Below are positions 1-5,812 of a stretch of DNA of 16,186 nucleotides, piece after piece (the stretch's first letter is position 1; each line of letters opens with the position of its first letter). Origin of the DNA: an uncultured Clostridia bacterium. Its GTDB lineage: Bacteria > Bacillota > Clostridia > Oscillospirales > Oscillospiraceae. The DNA lies in the NCBI GenBank assembly GCA_946184215.1, contig CAMHER010000019.1, positions 1 through 16,186 of the forward strand, read 5' to 3'. Made by a program: the position numbers and the translations under genes. The notes under the pieces are model-generated. The model was not told the DNA's origin. It saw only the letters and a program-made list of their open reading frames with translations, and made no database searches.

Positions 1-515
1 TCAAGACCGCGGCAAGCGTGGCCACGGCGATCGCGCAGCTGACGCCGGAGGACGGCAAGAGCGACGTGAGCGACGTTCAGAAGTGGCGCGCGACGTTGAA
101 CACGGTGAGCGGCGCGGAAAAGCAGATGCAGGCGCTGAAGGCAGTCATGCCGGAAGATCAGTACCGGAAAGTGGAAATCGCGCACAGCTTCGGTGTGCAG
201 CCGGATAGCTTTGTGAAGCTGCGGGAGATTATGCCGCAGTATGACGCCAACCACAACGGAAGCTACAGCCAGGACGAAGTGAAGGCGGCCATCGACGCCA
301 TGGGCGGCGCGGTACGTGGGCTGAGCCTGCCAACACTGGGAGGAAATGCGGGACTGCCGAGCAATCACAGTGCGGTACTGTGGCAGTTAATGACAACGTC
401 GAAGAGCGCGAAGAACAATCCGTACAGCCGGAGCATCGGCCAGCAGGTGCTGGATGCAAAGGAACTCGGCAATGCCAGAGGGGGCGGGCTGAGCCTGCCG
501 TCGCTGGGAGGATAA
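1..515 (+). CDS. 3' end of a large phage polyvalent/structural protein (LPD38-type tail), 5' truncated
   Basis: The reading frame is open from the left edge (first full codon at 3), so this is the C-terminal part of a longer gene; the GTG at 18 is only an internal codon. About 170 residues are visible. They include an EF-hand-like loop (DANHNGSYSQDE) followed by a helix, then an 'AVLWQLMTTSKSAKNNPYS' stretch and two LSLP(T/S)LGG motifs, the second at the extreme C-terminus. From family knowledge, this 'helix, D-N-G loop, LWQ...NPY' ending is typical of very large phage proteins carrying LPD38 or MuF-type domains, which are packaged or head-associated. The specific function cannot be read from the tail. 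It is the only late-type gene in the window and ends just before a bidirectional terminator, which fits the end of the late operon. Confidence 0.75.
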   Translation, partial: KTAASVATAIAQLTPEDGKSDVSDVQKWRATLNTVSGAEKQMQALKAVMPEDQYRKVEIAHSFGVQPDSFVKLREIMPQYDANHNGSYSQDEVKAAIDAMGGAVRGLSLPTLGGNAGLPSNHSAVLWQLMTTSKSAKNNPYSRSIGQQVLDAKELGNARGGGLSLPSLGG

Positions 516-521
516 AAGAAG

Positions 522-549
522 AAGGCAGCACCGGGTGGTGCTGCCTTTT
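522..549. terminator. Bidirectional intrinsic terminator between convergent genes
   Basis: A perfect 11-bp stem (AAGGCAGCACC at 522-532 paired with 537-547) closes a 4-nt GGGT loop and is followed by TTC TTA on the plus strand. On the minus strand the stem is followed by a T-rich run ending CTTCTTTTA. It lies between the stop of the late gene (515) and the stop of the leftward gene at 551, so it probably ends transcription from both sides. Confidence 0.88.
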
Positions 550-550
550 C

Positions 551-751
551 TTATTCACCGCGAAGCTTGATCAGGATGCTGGAGAGTTCGGAGAGCTGCG
601 CATTGAGCAGATCGTAGCGCTCCTGCACATCAGGATCGGGTGGCGTGCCGGCGCGCCGAAATCCTTCAAGGCGCGTGGATTCGGCATGCCAGAGCTCCAG
701 GGTGCGCTCATAGGCGCGGTCGTAGAGGGTGAGGGCAGTCATGGTTTTCAT
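551..751 (-). CDS. Small hypothetical protein at the end of the lysogeny arm
   Basis: A 66-residue, mostly helical, charged protein (MKTMTALTLYDRAYERTLEL...) with no recognisable domain. The ATG at 751 has a good ribosome binding site (AAGGGAG, about 8 nt upstream on the minus strand). It lies 70 bp downstream of the integrase stop, in the same direction, beyond the candidate attP dyad. It could be the last gene of the integrase transcript. It contains no CxxC motif, membrane segment or helix-turn-helix, so a directionality-factor role is possible from position only and is not supported by sequence. The GC-rich shadow frame on the other strand lacks a ribosome binding site. Confidence 0.72.
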   Translation of the reverse strand: MKTMTALTLYDRAYERTLELWHAESTRLEGFRRAGTPPDPDVQERYDLLNAQLSELSSILIKLRGE

Positions 752-772
752 TGGTGTTCTCCCTTCATTAGT

Positions 773-810
773 AGTTAATTGTAGTAAGGTCCACCGTACT
801 GCAATTAGCT
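773..810. other. Candidate attP: imperfect inverted repeat beside the integrase gene
   Basis: Two 18-bp arms (773-790 and 793-810) flank a central CC dinucleotide at 791-792, with 15 of 18 positions complementary. The core left arm reads TAATTGTAGTAAGGT. The dyad begins 11 bp beyond the integrase stop codon. Large serine integrases act on short attachment sites with dyad-symmetric arms around a central dinucleotide, and phage attP usually adjoins the int gene, so size, symmetry and position all fit. A terminator is less likely because the loop would be 2 nt and there is no T-run. The crossover dinucleotide is an inference. Confidence 0.55.
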
Positions 811-821
811 ATAAAGATAGA

Positions 822-2279
822 TCAAAAAATAAGGCGGTAGTGGATCTGCAGGAGGTTTTCGGCTTTGTTCCACGTCGCGTGGTCGATGAGTTTATGGGCG
901 GCGGTGTACTTCTCCTGCGTGGATGCGGTTTCGGAGGTCAGGGTTTTGAGGGTGGCGCGGATATCCTTCTGCAATGCCTTGGTCGTGGCCAGAGTGACGG
1001 ACTTCTTTTCCGCGGCGGCGATCTGTTCGTCCAGCTCGGCGAGCTGGCGCTGCATGGCGGCCTTGGCAGCCTTGTACTCCTCGACAGTATCGGCGCCGGA
1101 AAGATAGGCGTCTCGCAGGCGGTCGATCTTGCGGGCGGCGGAATCGCGGGCGGATCGCAAGGCGGCGAGAGCGGTGTCTCCGCCGTCGGAGGCACGGACC
1201 ACGTTGACGCTGACGCCGCTGCTGTCCATCGCGTCGGCCTGCAGGCGACGGATGATCGCATCCTTGAGCAGCACGTCGCTGATGTTCTGTGTAGTGGGGC
1301 AGCGGCCTTTGACGTAGTTGTTGCACTTCCAATAATGAGGCTTTGAAAAGATCAGCGTGGTGCCGCAGTTGGAGCAGCGGACGAGGCCGGAGAGCCAATC
1401 CTTCTGCACCTCGGCGGGGTGACCGTGGTATTTCCAGACGGCCTTGGTGGCTGCCAACTGCTTCTGCACGGCATCCCAGGTGTCCTGATCGATCAGAGGA
1501 ATGTGTTTGCCGTCCACCAGAACGATCTCAGGGTCGTCCCACTGGCGGCGGGTGCGGCCGGTGGGGTTCCAGCGCAGCTTACCCAGATAAACCGGATTGT
1601 TGAGGATATACTCGACGGTCCGGTTTTCAAATCTGTTGCCGCGATGTGTATGCGCGCCGATATCGTTCATCCAGCGAGCGAGAGGATAAGTGCCTTCCCC
1701 GGCAGCGTAGCGGCGGAAGAGCTCTTTGACGTGGGTGGCTTCCGGCTCGACAGGGACGAGGACGTTGTGCTCAACGGCGTAACCATAGGCGGGGGTGGAC
1801 TGCAGCTCGCCGCGGCGGTGCTTTTCCTCCATGCCGCGCTTGACCTCCTCGGCCAGGTTGATGGAGTAGTATTCGTCCATGGCCTCGATCAGCGCTTCGG
1901 TGATGATACCCATCTTGCCCTCGGCCATCGGTTCGGAGATCGAGAGGACCTCAATGCCAAGCTGCTTTCGCAGGATGGACTTGTACATGACGGCGTCGTC
2001 CCGGTTGCGGGCGAAGCGGCTGAATTTCCAGAGCAGGATCGCGTCAAAGGGCTTGGGCTTGGTCTTGGCAACGCCAATCATGCGGCGGAAGGCGTCGCGC
2101 CCGACGACCTTGCGGCCGGTGATGCCCTCATCCGCATAGACGAATTCATCCGGGACGATGTATCCGTGGGAGGCCGCCCACTTGCGGATCTCCACGAGCT
2201 GGGAGGCGGGGGAGAGCTCCACCTGATCCTCCGTGCTGACGCGGATATAAGCGGCGGCGAGTTTGTAGTCGGTGGGCAT
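822..2279 (-). CDS. int: Large serine recombinase (phage integrase)
   Basis: A 485-aa site-specific recombinase that integrates and excises the element. The N-terminal resolvase domain (about 8-150) has the catalytic motif YIRVST with nucleophile Ser15 and the 'DEGITG' and 'LLWKFSRFARN' segments holding the family's active-site arginines. The central 'recombinase' domain (about 160-290) is followed by a zinc ribbon with CxxC at 302/305 and cysteines at 319 and 327, then a coiled coil (about 370-445) as in serine integrases. Length and domain order are complete, with no sign of decay. The ATG at 2279 follows AAAGGAGG by 6 nt. It lies 40 bp downstream of toxN in the same direction, so it may be partly expressed by read-through from the toxI promoter. 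A candidate attP lies just past its stop codon. Confidence 0.97.
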   Translation of the reverse strand: MPTDYKLAAAYIRVSTEDQVELSPASQLVEIRKWAASHGYIVPDEFVYADEGITGRKVVGRDAFRRMIGVAKTKPKPFDAILLWKFSRFARNRDDAVMYKSILRKQLGIEVLSISEPMAEGKMGIITEALIEAMDEYYSINLAEEVKRGMEEKHRRGELQSTPAYGYAVEHNVLVPVEPEATHVKELFRRYAAGEGTYPLARWMNDIGAHTHRGNRFENRTVEYILNNPVYLGKLRWNPTGRTRRQWDDPEIVLVDGKHIPLIDQDTWDAVQKQLAATKAVWKYHGHPAEVQKDWLSGLVRCSNCGTTLIFSKPHYWKCNNYVKGRCPTTQNISDVLLKDAIIRRLQADAMDSSGVSVNVVRASDGGDTALAALRSARDSAARKIDRLRDAYLSGADTVEEYKAAKAAMQRQLAELDEQIAAAEKKSVTLATTKALQKDIRATLKTLTSETASTQEKYTAAHKLIDHATWNKAENLLQIHYRLIF

Positions 2280-2319
2280 GGCGGGCCTCCTTTCAAAGTG
2301 GGATGGATTTTGTTGACGG

Positions 2320-2838
2320 CTATTTGATTACTTTCCCGTATGTACGTTTATATACATAGTTGGGATTGTACTGAGAACAGGCGCGCTCCAGCTTTTTGAA
2401 GTCACAACTGATACTCTCCAGAAAGCCGTTTTGATGATTGACAACATCATAATAGGTCTGCGATGCGTGCTCCAATATGGCTGCGCGGTTATTATTGATA
2501 AAAGAGGCTTGGTGCCGGAGCAAAGACGCATACTGAGGATCAGGCTCAGCATCAATGTCAACAGGAATCAGAGCCTCATCACAAACAGGAATCATATTAT
2601 TGAATCCGAGAAGACCGTAACGTCCACCATCGAGCCTAAAGATGTGTTTGCCGGACTTGATGTTTTCATGATTGCGTTTGGGAGATTCCATCGGGACAAA
2701 ATACTTGAATTCGCCAACAAGTAGTACAACGCCAACATAGGGGCGGCGCTGGCCCTTGTTATACTGGACGCGTATATCACGACTATGTAGAAAGGAAATG
2801 TACTTATCCTGGACACGATAGATTCTTAAACGGGCCAT
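2320..2838 (-). CDS. toxN: Type III toxin-antitoxin endoribonuclease, ToxN/AbiQ family
   Basis: A 172-aa protein matching the ToxN/AbiQ/CptN family in length and motifs: an N-terminal 'IYRVQDKYISFL' strand, then RPYVGVVL (32-39), a 'VPMESPK' block (48-54) and 'YGLLGFNNMIPV' (74-85), with a helical C-terminal half. Family members are sequence-specific endoribonucleases that block growth or abort phage infection and are neutralised by the RNA ToxI, which they cut from a repeat precursor. Here that partner is directly upstream: three 37-nt repeats and an intervening terminator. The frame is open to a TTG at 2850, but GGAGG at 2844-2848 lies 5 nt before the ATG at 2838, which is the better start. 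Lower GC than the neighbouring integrase suggests separate acquisition. Confidence 0.93.
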   Translation of the reverse strand: MARLRIYRVQDKYISFLHSRDIRVQYNKGQRRPYVGVVLLVGEFKYFVPMESPKRNHENIKSGKHIFRLDGGRYGLLGFNNMIPVCDEALIPVDIDAEPDPQYASLLRHQASFINNNRAAILEHASQTYYDVVNHQNGFLESISCDFKKLERACSQYNPNYVYKRTYGKVIK

Positions 2839-2857
2839 AGAAACCTCCAAAATGATG

Positions 2858-2890
2858 AAAGCAGGATGGTCGTAACCATCCTGCTTTTTT
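2858..2890 (-). terminator. Attenuating terminator between toxI and toxN
   Basis: A perfect 13-bp stem (AAAGCAGGATGGT at 2858-2870 with 2875-2887) has a 4-nt loop. On the minus strand it is followed by a broken T-run (the stem's own TTT, then CATCATTTT). Its placement between antitoxin repeats and toxin matches type III loci, where it lets most transcripts stop after ToxI and a minority read into toxN. The weak T-tract fits partial read-through. Confidence 0.85.
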
Positions 2891-3000
2891 GAGTCCTCAC
2901 TTAACGGCAGAGGCTCTCCGCTTTTTCCGGGCCCAACTTAACGGCTTGGGCTCTCCGCTTTTTCTGGGCCCGACTTGACGGCTCGGGCTCTCCGCTTTGA
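2890..3000 (-). repeat. toxI: Three tandem 37-nt ToxI repeat units
   Basis: On the minus strand the units span 3000-2964, 2963-2927 and 2926-2890 with no spacers. Shared blocks are AAAGCGGAGAGCC and GCCGTNAAG. The stem flanking the GCCGTNAAG loop differs in each unit but remains paired: GCCCGA/TCGGGC, GCCCAA/TTGGGC, and CCTC/GAGG in the last. GCGG can pair with CCGU in the loop, giving an H-type pseudoknot. After the third unit the sequence begins AAAAAGC again before running into the terminator. Confidence 0.93.
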
Positions 3001-3059
3001 GGTGGTAATGAACGGCGAGTGGCCAATATTCATTACACTGCGGATCTCTCCGCACGACT

Positions 3060-3089
3060 ATTATACGCAGAGATTTCGGAAAAAATCAA
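3060..3089 (-). promoter_or_regulatory. toxI promoter
   Basis: On the minus strand there is a perfect -10 TATAAT (3060-3065) and a -35 TTGATT (3084-3089), separated by 18 bp. The predicted start near 3053 falls exactly at a GCGGAGAG like that at the head of each ToxI unit. The strong consensus -10 suits an antitoxin RNA that must be made in excess. Confidence 0.75.
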
Positions 3090-3232
3090 TAGCAGAGTGG
3101 TAAAAATTTATACAATTTGTGTAATATGTGATGCAGGATGCGTAATATTTGAATCAGTGTGAGATGCTACGTCAGCGGGAGCAAATGAAGAAAGAGACTA
3201 TTTAGGAATAGAAAGAGGAGACTTTTAGGTGC

Positions 3233-3316
3233 AACTTTCCAAAATAAAGAGATTTTAGAAAGTTGAGTTGTTATTTGATGAGTTAACTTTCGGAAAATGC
3301 GGGATTTTAGAAAGTT
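3233..3316. repeat. Two tandem copies of a hairpin repeat in the toxI-nuclease gap
   Basis: Copy 1 has arms at 3233-3245 and 3252-3264 (12 of 13 paired). Copy 2 has arms at 3285-3298 and 3304-3316. The right arm, ATTTTAGAAAGTT, is identical in both copies, 52 bp apart; left arms begin AACTTTC. There is no T-run and no ORF. The remainder of the gene-free stretch from 3090 to 3379 is AT-rich, with no gene seen. The repeats may be regulator-binding sites or RNA hairpins; their role is not known. Confidence 0.7.
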
Positions 3317-3379
3317 ACGAGGTTAGCGCAAATAGAGGCAGAAGAACAGGCCGGTGGCAAAGACAAGCGGTCAGATCAG

Positions 3380-4711
3380 TTATGAATTACTGTGCCACCG
3401 GTAGGCACGACGGAAACCGGCGTCCTCGGCTTCTTGAACAGTCCACGCATAGAACTCGCCCTTTTCCGGCTCGATGACAACCTTGTCATACTGCTGGTCA
3501 AAGGGAAGGTGGTATATCTTACTGCCGTCTCTGGACACATTGCATTTAATCATCGGGTAATCACTGAGAGGAAAGTTCTCCCGACACTTGATATTAAGAT
3601 AGTTTGCACATTCACGCGCTAGATCGGAAAGCTTTGTCGTGGTAATGAACACGCCCTTTACGGTTTTGAGCGAATTGAGAGAAAACAAAACGGTGCTGCC
3701 ATATAGCTGAAAGATATGCTTTTCGTGGATCGTCTTTTCCTGTGCCCAGCGCTTGCATTGAACCACAAGAATGTTGCTGTGGTTTTCAGCAATCAGGTCG
3801 CGCCCCATATCTTCAAGACCATACTGTGCACCTGAATACTGGACGCGATAACCGGCCTGCTCGTAACGATAGCCGACATACCGCTCATATTCAATGCCTG
3901 CTTCCCAGTCGGACTTCTTTCTACGTGACCAACGATCAAGAGCAAGCTGGTTACGCTGTGCTGAGGGAAGCCGCTGGTATTCTTCGGGAGACAGCCAGTT
4001 TTTTACATGGTCATATTCGTCATCGGAGGAAAAAGCGTACTCTGCGCCAACCTTTGGCGGAAGCTGCTTAAACTCTTCGAGCCAAGGAAAAAGAGTTTCA
4101 AAATAATTCAGCTGATATTCGAGCATCTTGCAGCGAGCAAGAAGCTCTCGCTTTTCGGCAGAAATCGCGCGGACTTCCTCTGCGCCCTTAAGAGCCGGAC
4201 GGGATTTCCGAATAAGCGCGTTCGCACGCTTGAGATCCTGCAGATGCTCGTAGTCAGCAATCTGCGCAGCAAGCCAAGGCGCAGACTGCTCCTGACCATG
4301 CAGTAGATGATTGAGATCACTTTGTGATTTTAGAATCTCGTCGCGCTCCTTTTGGAAAATACCTTTCAGTTCATTCAGTTCCTTGCGATCTTGCTCAAGT
4401 GTTGTTTCGCGCTCAGCAAGGGTGCACTCTTTATCAGCAAACTGCTTTGTAAGTTGATCGTTCTTAGCCCTTGCGTCTGAAAGAGCACTTTCAAGGTCCG
4501 GAATTCTATGCGCTTCACCGGTGCCAAGAGAGTAAACCGTGTACAAGTAAATTAAGGAGCCAATTGTGATCGAAGCGGCCCGAAAATACGAAGAGTCGAA
4601 GGAAAGAATTTTGAAAATAAAAGAAAGCAGGAAAACTGCAAAAGTGATTGGAAGAATTGTTATAAAGACAGCTATAAATAAGGCAGACAGAAAATCTTTG
4701 ATGTTGGCCAC
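3380..4711 (-). CDS. Membrane-anchored Mrr-type restriction endonuclease
   Basis: A 443-aa protein with three parts. Residues 7-36 and 46-62 are two hydrophobic segments that should anchor it in the membrane. Residues about 70-205 are a long charged coiled coil. Residues about 268-380 are a PD-(D/E)XK nuclease of the Mrr/PF04471 type, with a 'WEAGIEYERYVG' helix, GRD (catalytic Asp305) and VVQCK (Gln318, Lys320). A conserved-looking tail 'FYAWTVQEAEDAGFRRAYRW' follows. Mrr-type proteins cleave modified or foreign DNA; membrane attachment suggests action on entering DNA. The start is GTG at 4711, 8 nt after AAGGAG. Only 57 bp separate it from the upstream repressor stop, so it is probably expressed in the lysogen with the repressor and could act in superinfection exclusion (inferred). 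Confidence 0.88.
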   Translation of the reverse strand: MANIKDFLSALFIAVFITILPITFAVFLLSFIFKILSFDSSYFRAASITIGSLIYLYTVYSLGTGEAHRIPDLESALSDARAKNDQLTKQFADKECTLAERETTLEQDRKELNELKGIFQKERDEILKSQSDLNHLLHGQEQSAPWLAAQIADYEHLQDLKRANALIRKSRPALKGAEEVRAISAEKRELLARCKMLEYQLNYFETLFPWLEEFKQLPPKVGAEYAFSSDDEYDHVKNWLSPEEYQRLPSAQRNQLALDRWSRRKKSDWEAGIEYERYVGYRYEQAGYRVQYSGAQYGLEDMGRDLIAENHSNILVVQCKRWAQEKTIHEKHIFQLYGSTVLFSLNSLKTVKGVFITTTKLSDLARECANYLNIKCRENFPLSDYPMIKCNVSRDGSKIYHLPFDQQYDKVVIEPEKGEFYAWTVQEAEDAGFRRAYRWHSNS

Positions 4712-4768
4712 ATTGCATGCTCCTTCTTGAAATATTGTTGTGCGACGACAATAAATCTTGAGATAGCG

Positions 4769-5383
4769 TTATCTGACTGTGCTGATGAAGTGCGTGGCCT
4801 TGCCTATGATATGGACGTTGGCCATATCGGTGCCCCAGTAGACAAGGGGGCGGAAGGTCGGATTCTCCGCTTCCAAGACGATGTGATCATCGAAAAGGCG
4901 GACACGCTTGAGTGTTGCATCGTTCTCAACCAGAACGGCGGCGATCTCGCCGGTCTCGACTGTATCCTGGCGGCGAATGCAGACGATATCCCCGTCATAG
5001 ATGCGGGCGTTGATCATGCTGTCGCCTTTGCAGGTGAGCGTGAAATCGCATTGTACCCAGTCCGGTACCTCGTCGAAGCCGTCAAAGTTTTCCTCGGCGG
5101 TGATGGGCGTGCCGCAGGCGATCTGCCCGAGGCGCGGGACGCGGCGGGAATGCGGCATGGGAAGGATATTATCAGGGAGATCGTTGTCCCAACCCATCAA
5201 ATAGGCAGGGGTGGTATGCAGCGCAGCGGCCAGCTTTGCGATTTTATCCCGGCGCATATTGGCAATATCACCGGTTTCCCATTTTCTGACCGTGCTCTTC
5301 CCAACACCAACTGCATTCCCAATGTCCTCAAGTGTAAGATGCTGGGACTCACGAAGGTACTTGATTTTATCTTTCATTTCCAT
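4769..5383 (-). CDS. Phage repressor: XRE helix-turn-helix plus S24/LexA-like autoprotease
   Basis: A 204-aa lysogeny repressor. The N-terminal helix-turn-helix (about 4-62, 'LTLEDIGNAVGVGKSTVRKWETG') binds operators. The C-terminal S24 domain has the cleavage site Cys90-Gly91, nucleophile Ser122 in 'CKGDSMINARIYDGD' and general base Lys159 in 'ATLKRV', so it should self-cleave when RecA is activated by DNA damage. The ATG at 5383 follows AAAGGGG by about 9 nt; a second ATG two codons later is too far from that site. It is transcribed away from the Cro-like gene, and operator-like dyads fill the region between them. The nuclease gene follows closely downstream. All catalytic residues are present, so the switch looks functional. 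Confidence 0.96.
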   Translation of the reverse strand: MEMKDKIKYLRESQHLTLEDIGNAVGVGKSTVRKWETGDIANMRRDKIAKLAAALHTTPAYLMGWDNDLPDNILPMPHSRRVPRLGQIACGTPITAEENFDGFDEVPDWVQCDFTLTCKGDSMINARIYDGDIVCIRRQDTVETGEIAAVLVENDATLKRVRLFDDHIVLEAENPTFRPLVYWGTDMANVHIIGKATHFISTVR

Positions 5384-5406
5384 GAGGCGTCACCCCTTTC
5401 GAGAGC

Positions 5407-5435
5407 AGAATAACATATATGTGTCTTATTTGCAA
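5407..5435 (-). promoter_or_regulatory. Leftward (repressor) promoter
   Basis: On the minus strand, -35 TTGCAA (5430-5435) and -10 TATTCT (5407-5412) are separated by 17 bp. The -35 lies inside dyad O1, so repressor or Cro bound there would affect it. Match to consensus is moderate; position is favourable. Confidence 0.5.
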
Positions 5436-5436
5436 C
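5421..5436. promoter_or_regulatory. Operator-like dyad O1
   Basis: GTGTC-TTATTT-GCAAC matches the GTGTC-N6-GACAC pattern at a full left half and 3 of 5 positions of the right half. It overlaps the -35 of the predicted repressor promoter. Confidence 0.5.
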
Positions 5437-5452
5437 ACGAATTAAGAAAAAA

Positions 5453-5468
5453 GTTTCATAAAAGACAA
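5453..5468. promoter_or_regulatory. Operator-like dyad O2
   Basis: GTTTC-ATAAAA-GACAA has one mismatch in each half of GTGTC-N6-GACAC. It lies just upstream of the rightward -35 box. Confidence 0.6.
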
Positions 5469-5476
5469 ATTGAGTA

Positions 5477-5505
5477 TTGACAGGGAAAAGTTGCTGTGTT
5501 ATGGT
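5477..5505 (+). promoter_or_regulatory. Rightward early promoter
   Basis: A perfect -35 TTGACA (5477-5482), a 17-bp spacer and -10 TATGGT (5500-5505) give a predicted start near 5512, inside dyad O3. It would drive the Cro-like gene and the early operon and be shut off by the repressor. Confidence 0.75.
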
Positions 5506-5506
5506 G

Positions 5507-5522
5507 GTGTCGTAAAAGACAC
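5507..5522. promoter_or_regulatory. Operator-like dyad O3
   Basis: A perfect GTGTC-GTAAAA-GACAC dyad placed over the predicted start site of the rightward promoter, where bound repressor would block initiation. Confidence 0.7.
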
Positions 5523-5540
5523 AGGAAAGGAGGGTGACGT

Positions 5541-5747
5541 ATGAACTCAGAGCTGCTTCTTCAGAAAATCAAAGATAAGGGCATGTCGATCGGCGATATT
5601 TGCAAGCGCCTCGACATGAGCCGCAGTGCATTCTATCGGAAAGTTAAGGGAATCACAGAGTTTACGCAGAGTGAAATTGCGAAGATCTGTGCGATCCTTG
5701 ATTTGGATTCTCCGATGGATGTTTTTTTTAGCTCAAAAGTGTCCTAA
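5541..5747 (+). CDS. Cro-like small helix-turn-helix regulator
   Basis: A 68-aa protein that is almost entirely one XRE-like helix-turn-helix ('MSIGDICKRLDMSRSAFYRKV' region), similar to the small Cro/DUF739-type regulators of Firmicutes phages. It is first in the rightward operon, with AAAGGAGGG 7-10 nt before the ATG and the predicted promoter 36 bp upstream. Its expected role is to compete with the repressor for the shared dyads and commit to early expression. A fourth copy of the dyad overlaps its stop codon. No effector domain is present. Confidence 0.9.
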   Translation: MNSELLLQKIKDKGMSIGDICKRLDMSRSAFYRKVKGITEFTQSEIAKICAILDLDSPMDVFFSSKVS

Positions 5748-5754
5748 ATGACAC
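5739..5754. promoter_or_regulatory. Operator-like dyad O4 at the end of the Cro-like gene
   Basis: A perfect GTGTC-CTAAAT-GACAC dyad extended to 10-bp arms (CAAAAGTGTC at 5734-5743 paired with 5750-5759). It spans the stop codon of the Cro-like gene. No T-run follows (GGAGGAATAGG does), so an operator or roadblock fits better than a terminator. Confidence 0.6.
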
Positions 5755-5812
5755 TTTTGGAGGAATAGGACAATCTTCAGCGGCCATAGGCTGAGGGAAA
5801 GGAGGTGCGACC

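Larger units (their letters stand above)
2858..3053 (-). ncRNA. toxI: ToxI antitoxin RNA precursor
   Basis: The transcript predicted from the promoter at 3060-3089 would start near 3053 and end at the hairpin at 2858-2887, just before toxN. It contains a structured leader followed by three contiguous 37-nt units. Each unit has a 5' GCGG, a short hairpin whose loop starts GCCGU, and an A-rich junction. This is the canonical type III layout: promoter, antitoxin repeats, terminator, toxin. From family knowledge, ToxN processes the precursor into single units that wrap around it and inhibit it. Exact ends and processing sites are inferred, with the AAAAAG junctions being the likely cut points. 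Confidence 0.9.

Noticed and set aside
1419..2327. 302-aa plus-strand frame opposite the integrase gene
   Set aside because: It is antisense to a complete serine recombinase, has no ribosome binding site, and its sequence reads as a reverse-frame shadow of GC-rich coding DNA.
2890..3000. CRISPR-like array
   Set aside because: The 37-nt units are contiguous with no spacers, vary inside the repeat in a paired way and precede a ToxN gene, so they are ToxI units.
3230..3259. Nine-codon frame (GTG start after AGAGGAG) within the first hairpin repeat
   Set aside because: It resembles a leader peptide, but there is no following plus-strand gene for it to regulate; the match is probably chance.
3351..3401. 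Terminator of the nuclease gene from an inverted repeat (GCCGGTGGCA / TGCCACCGGT)
   Set aside because: The loop would be about 31 nt, one arm lies inside the coding region and no T-run follows on the minus strand.
3268..3477. 69-aa plus-strand frame across the hairpin repeats
   Set aside because: No ribosome binding site, overlaps the nuclease gene antisense and has no protein-like pattern.
5414..5423. SOS box in the switch region (ACATATATGT)
   Set aside because: It lacks the GAAC/GTTC arms of the Firmicute LexA site.
5734..5759. Intrinsic terminator after the Cro-like gene
   Set aside because: The stem is AT-rich and followed by GGAGGAATAGG with no T-run; its core equals the operator dyad.
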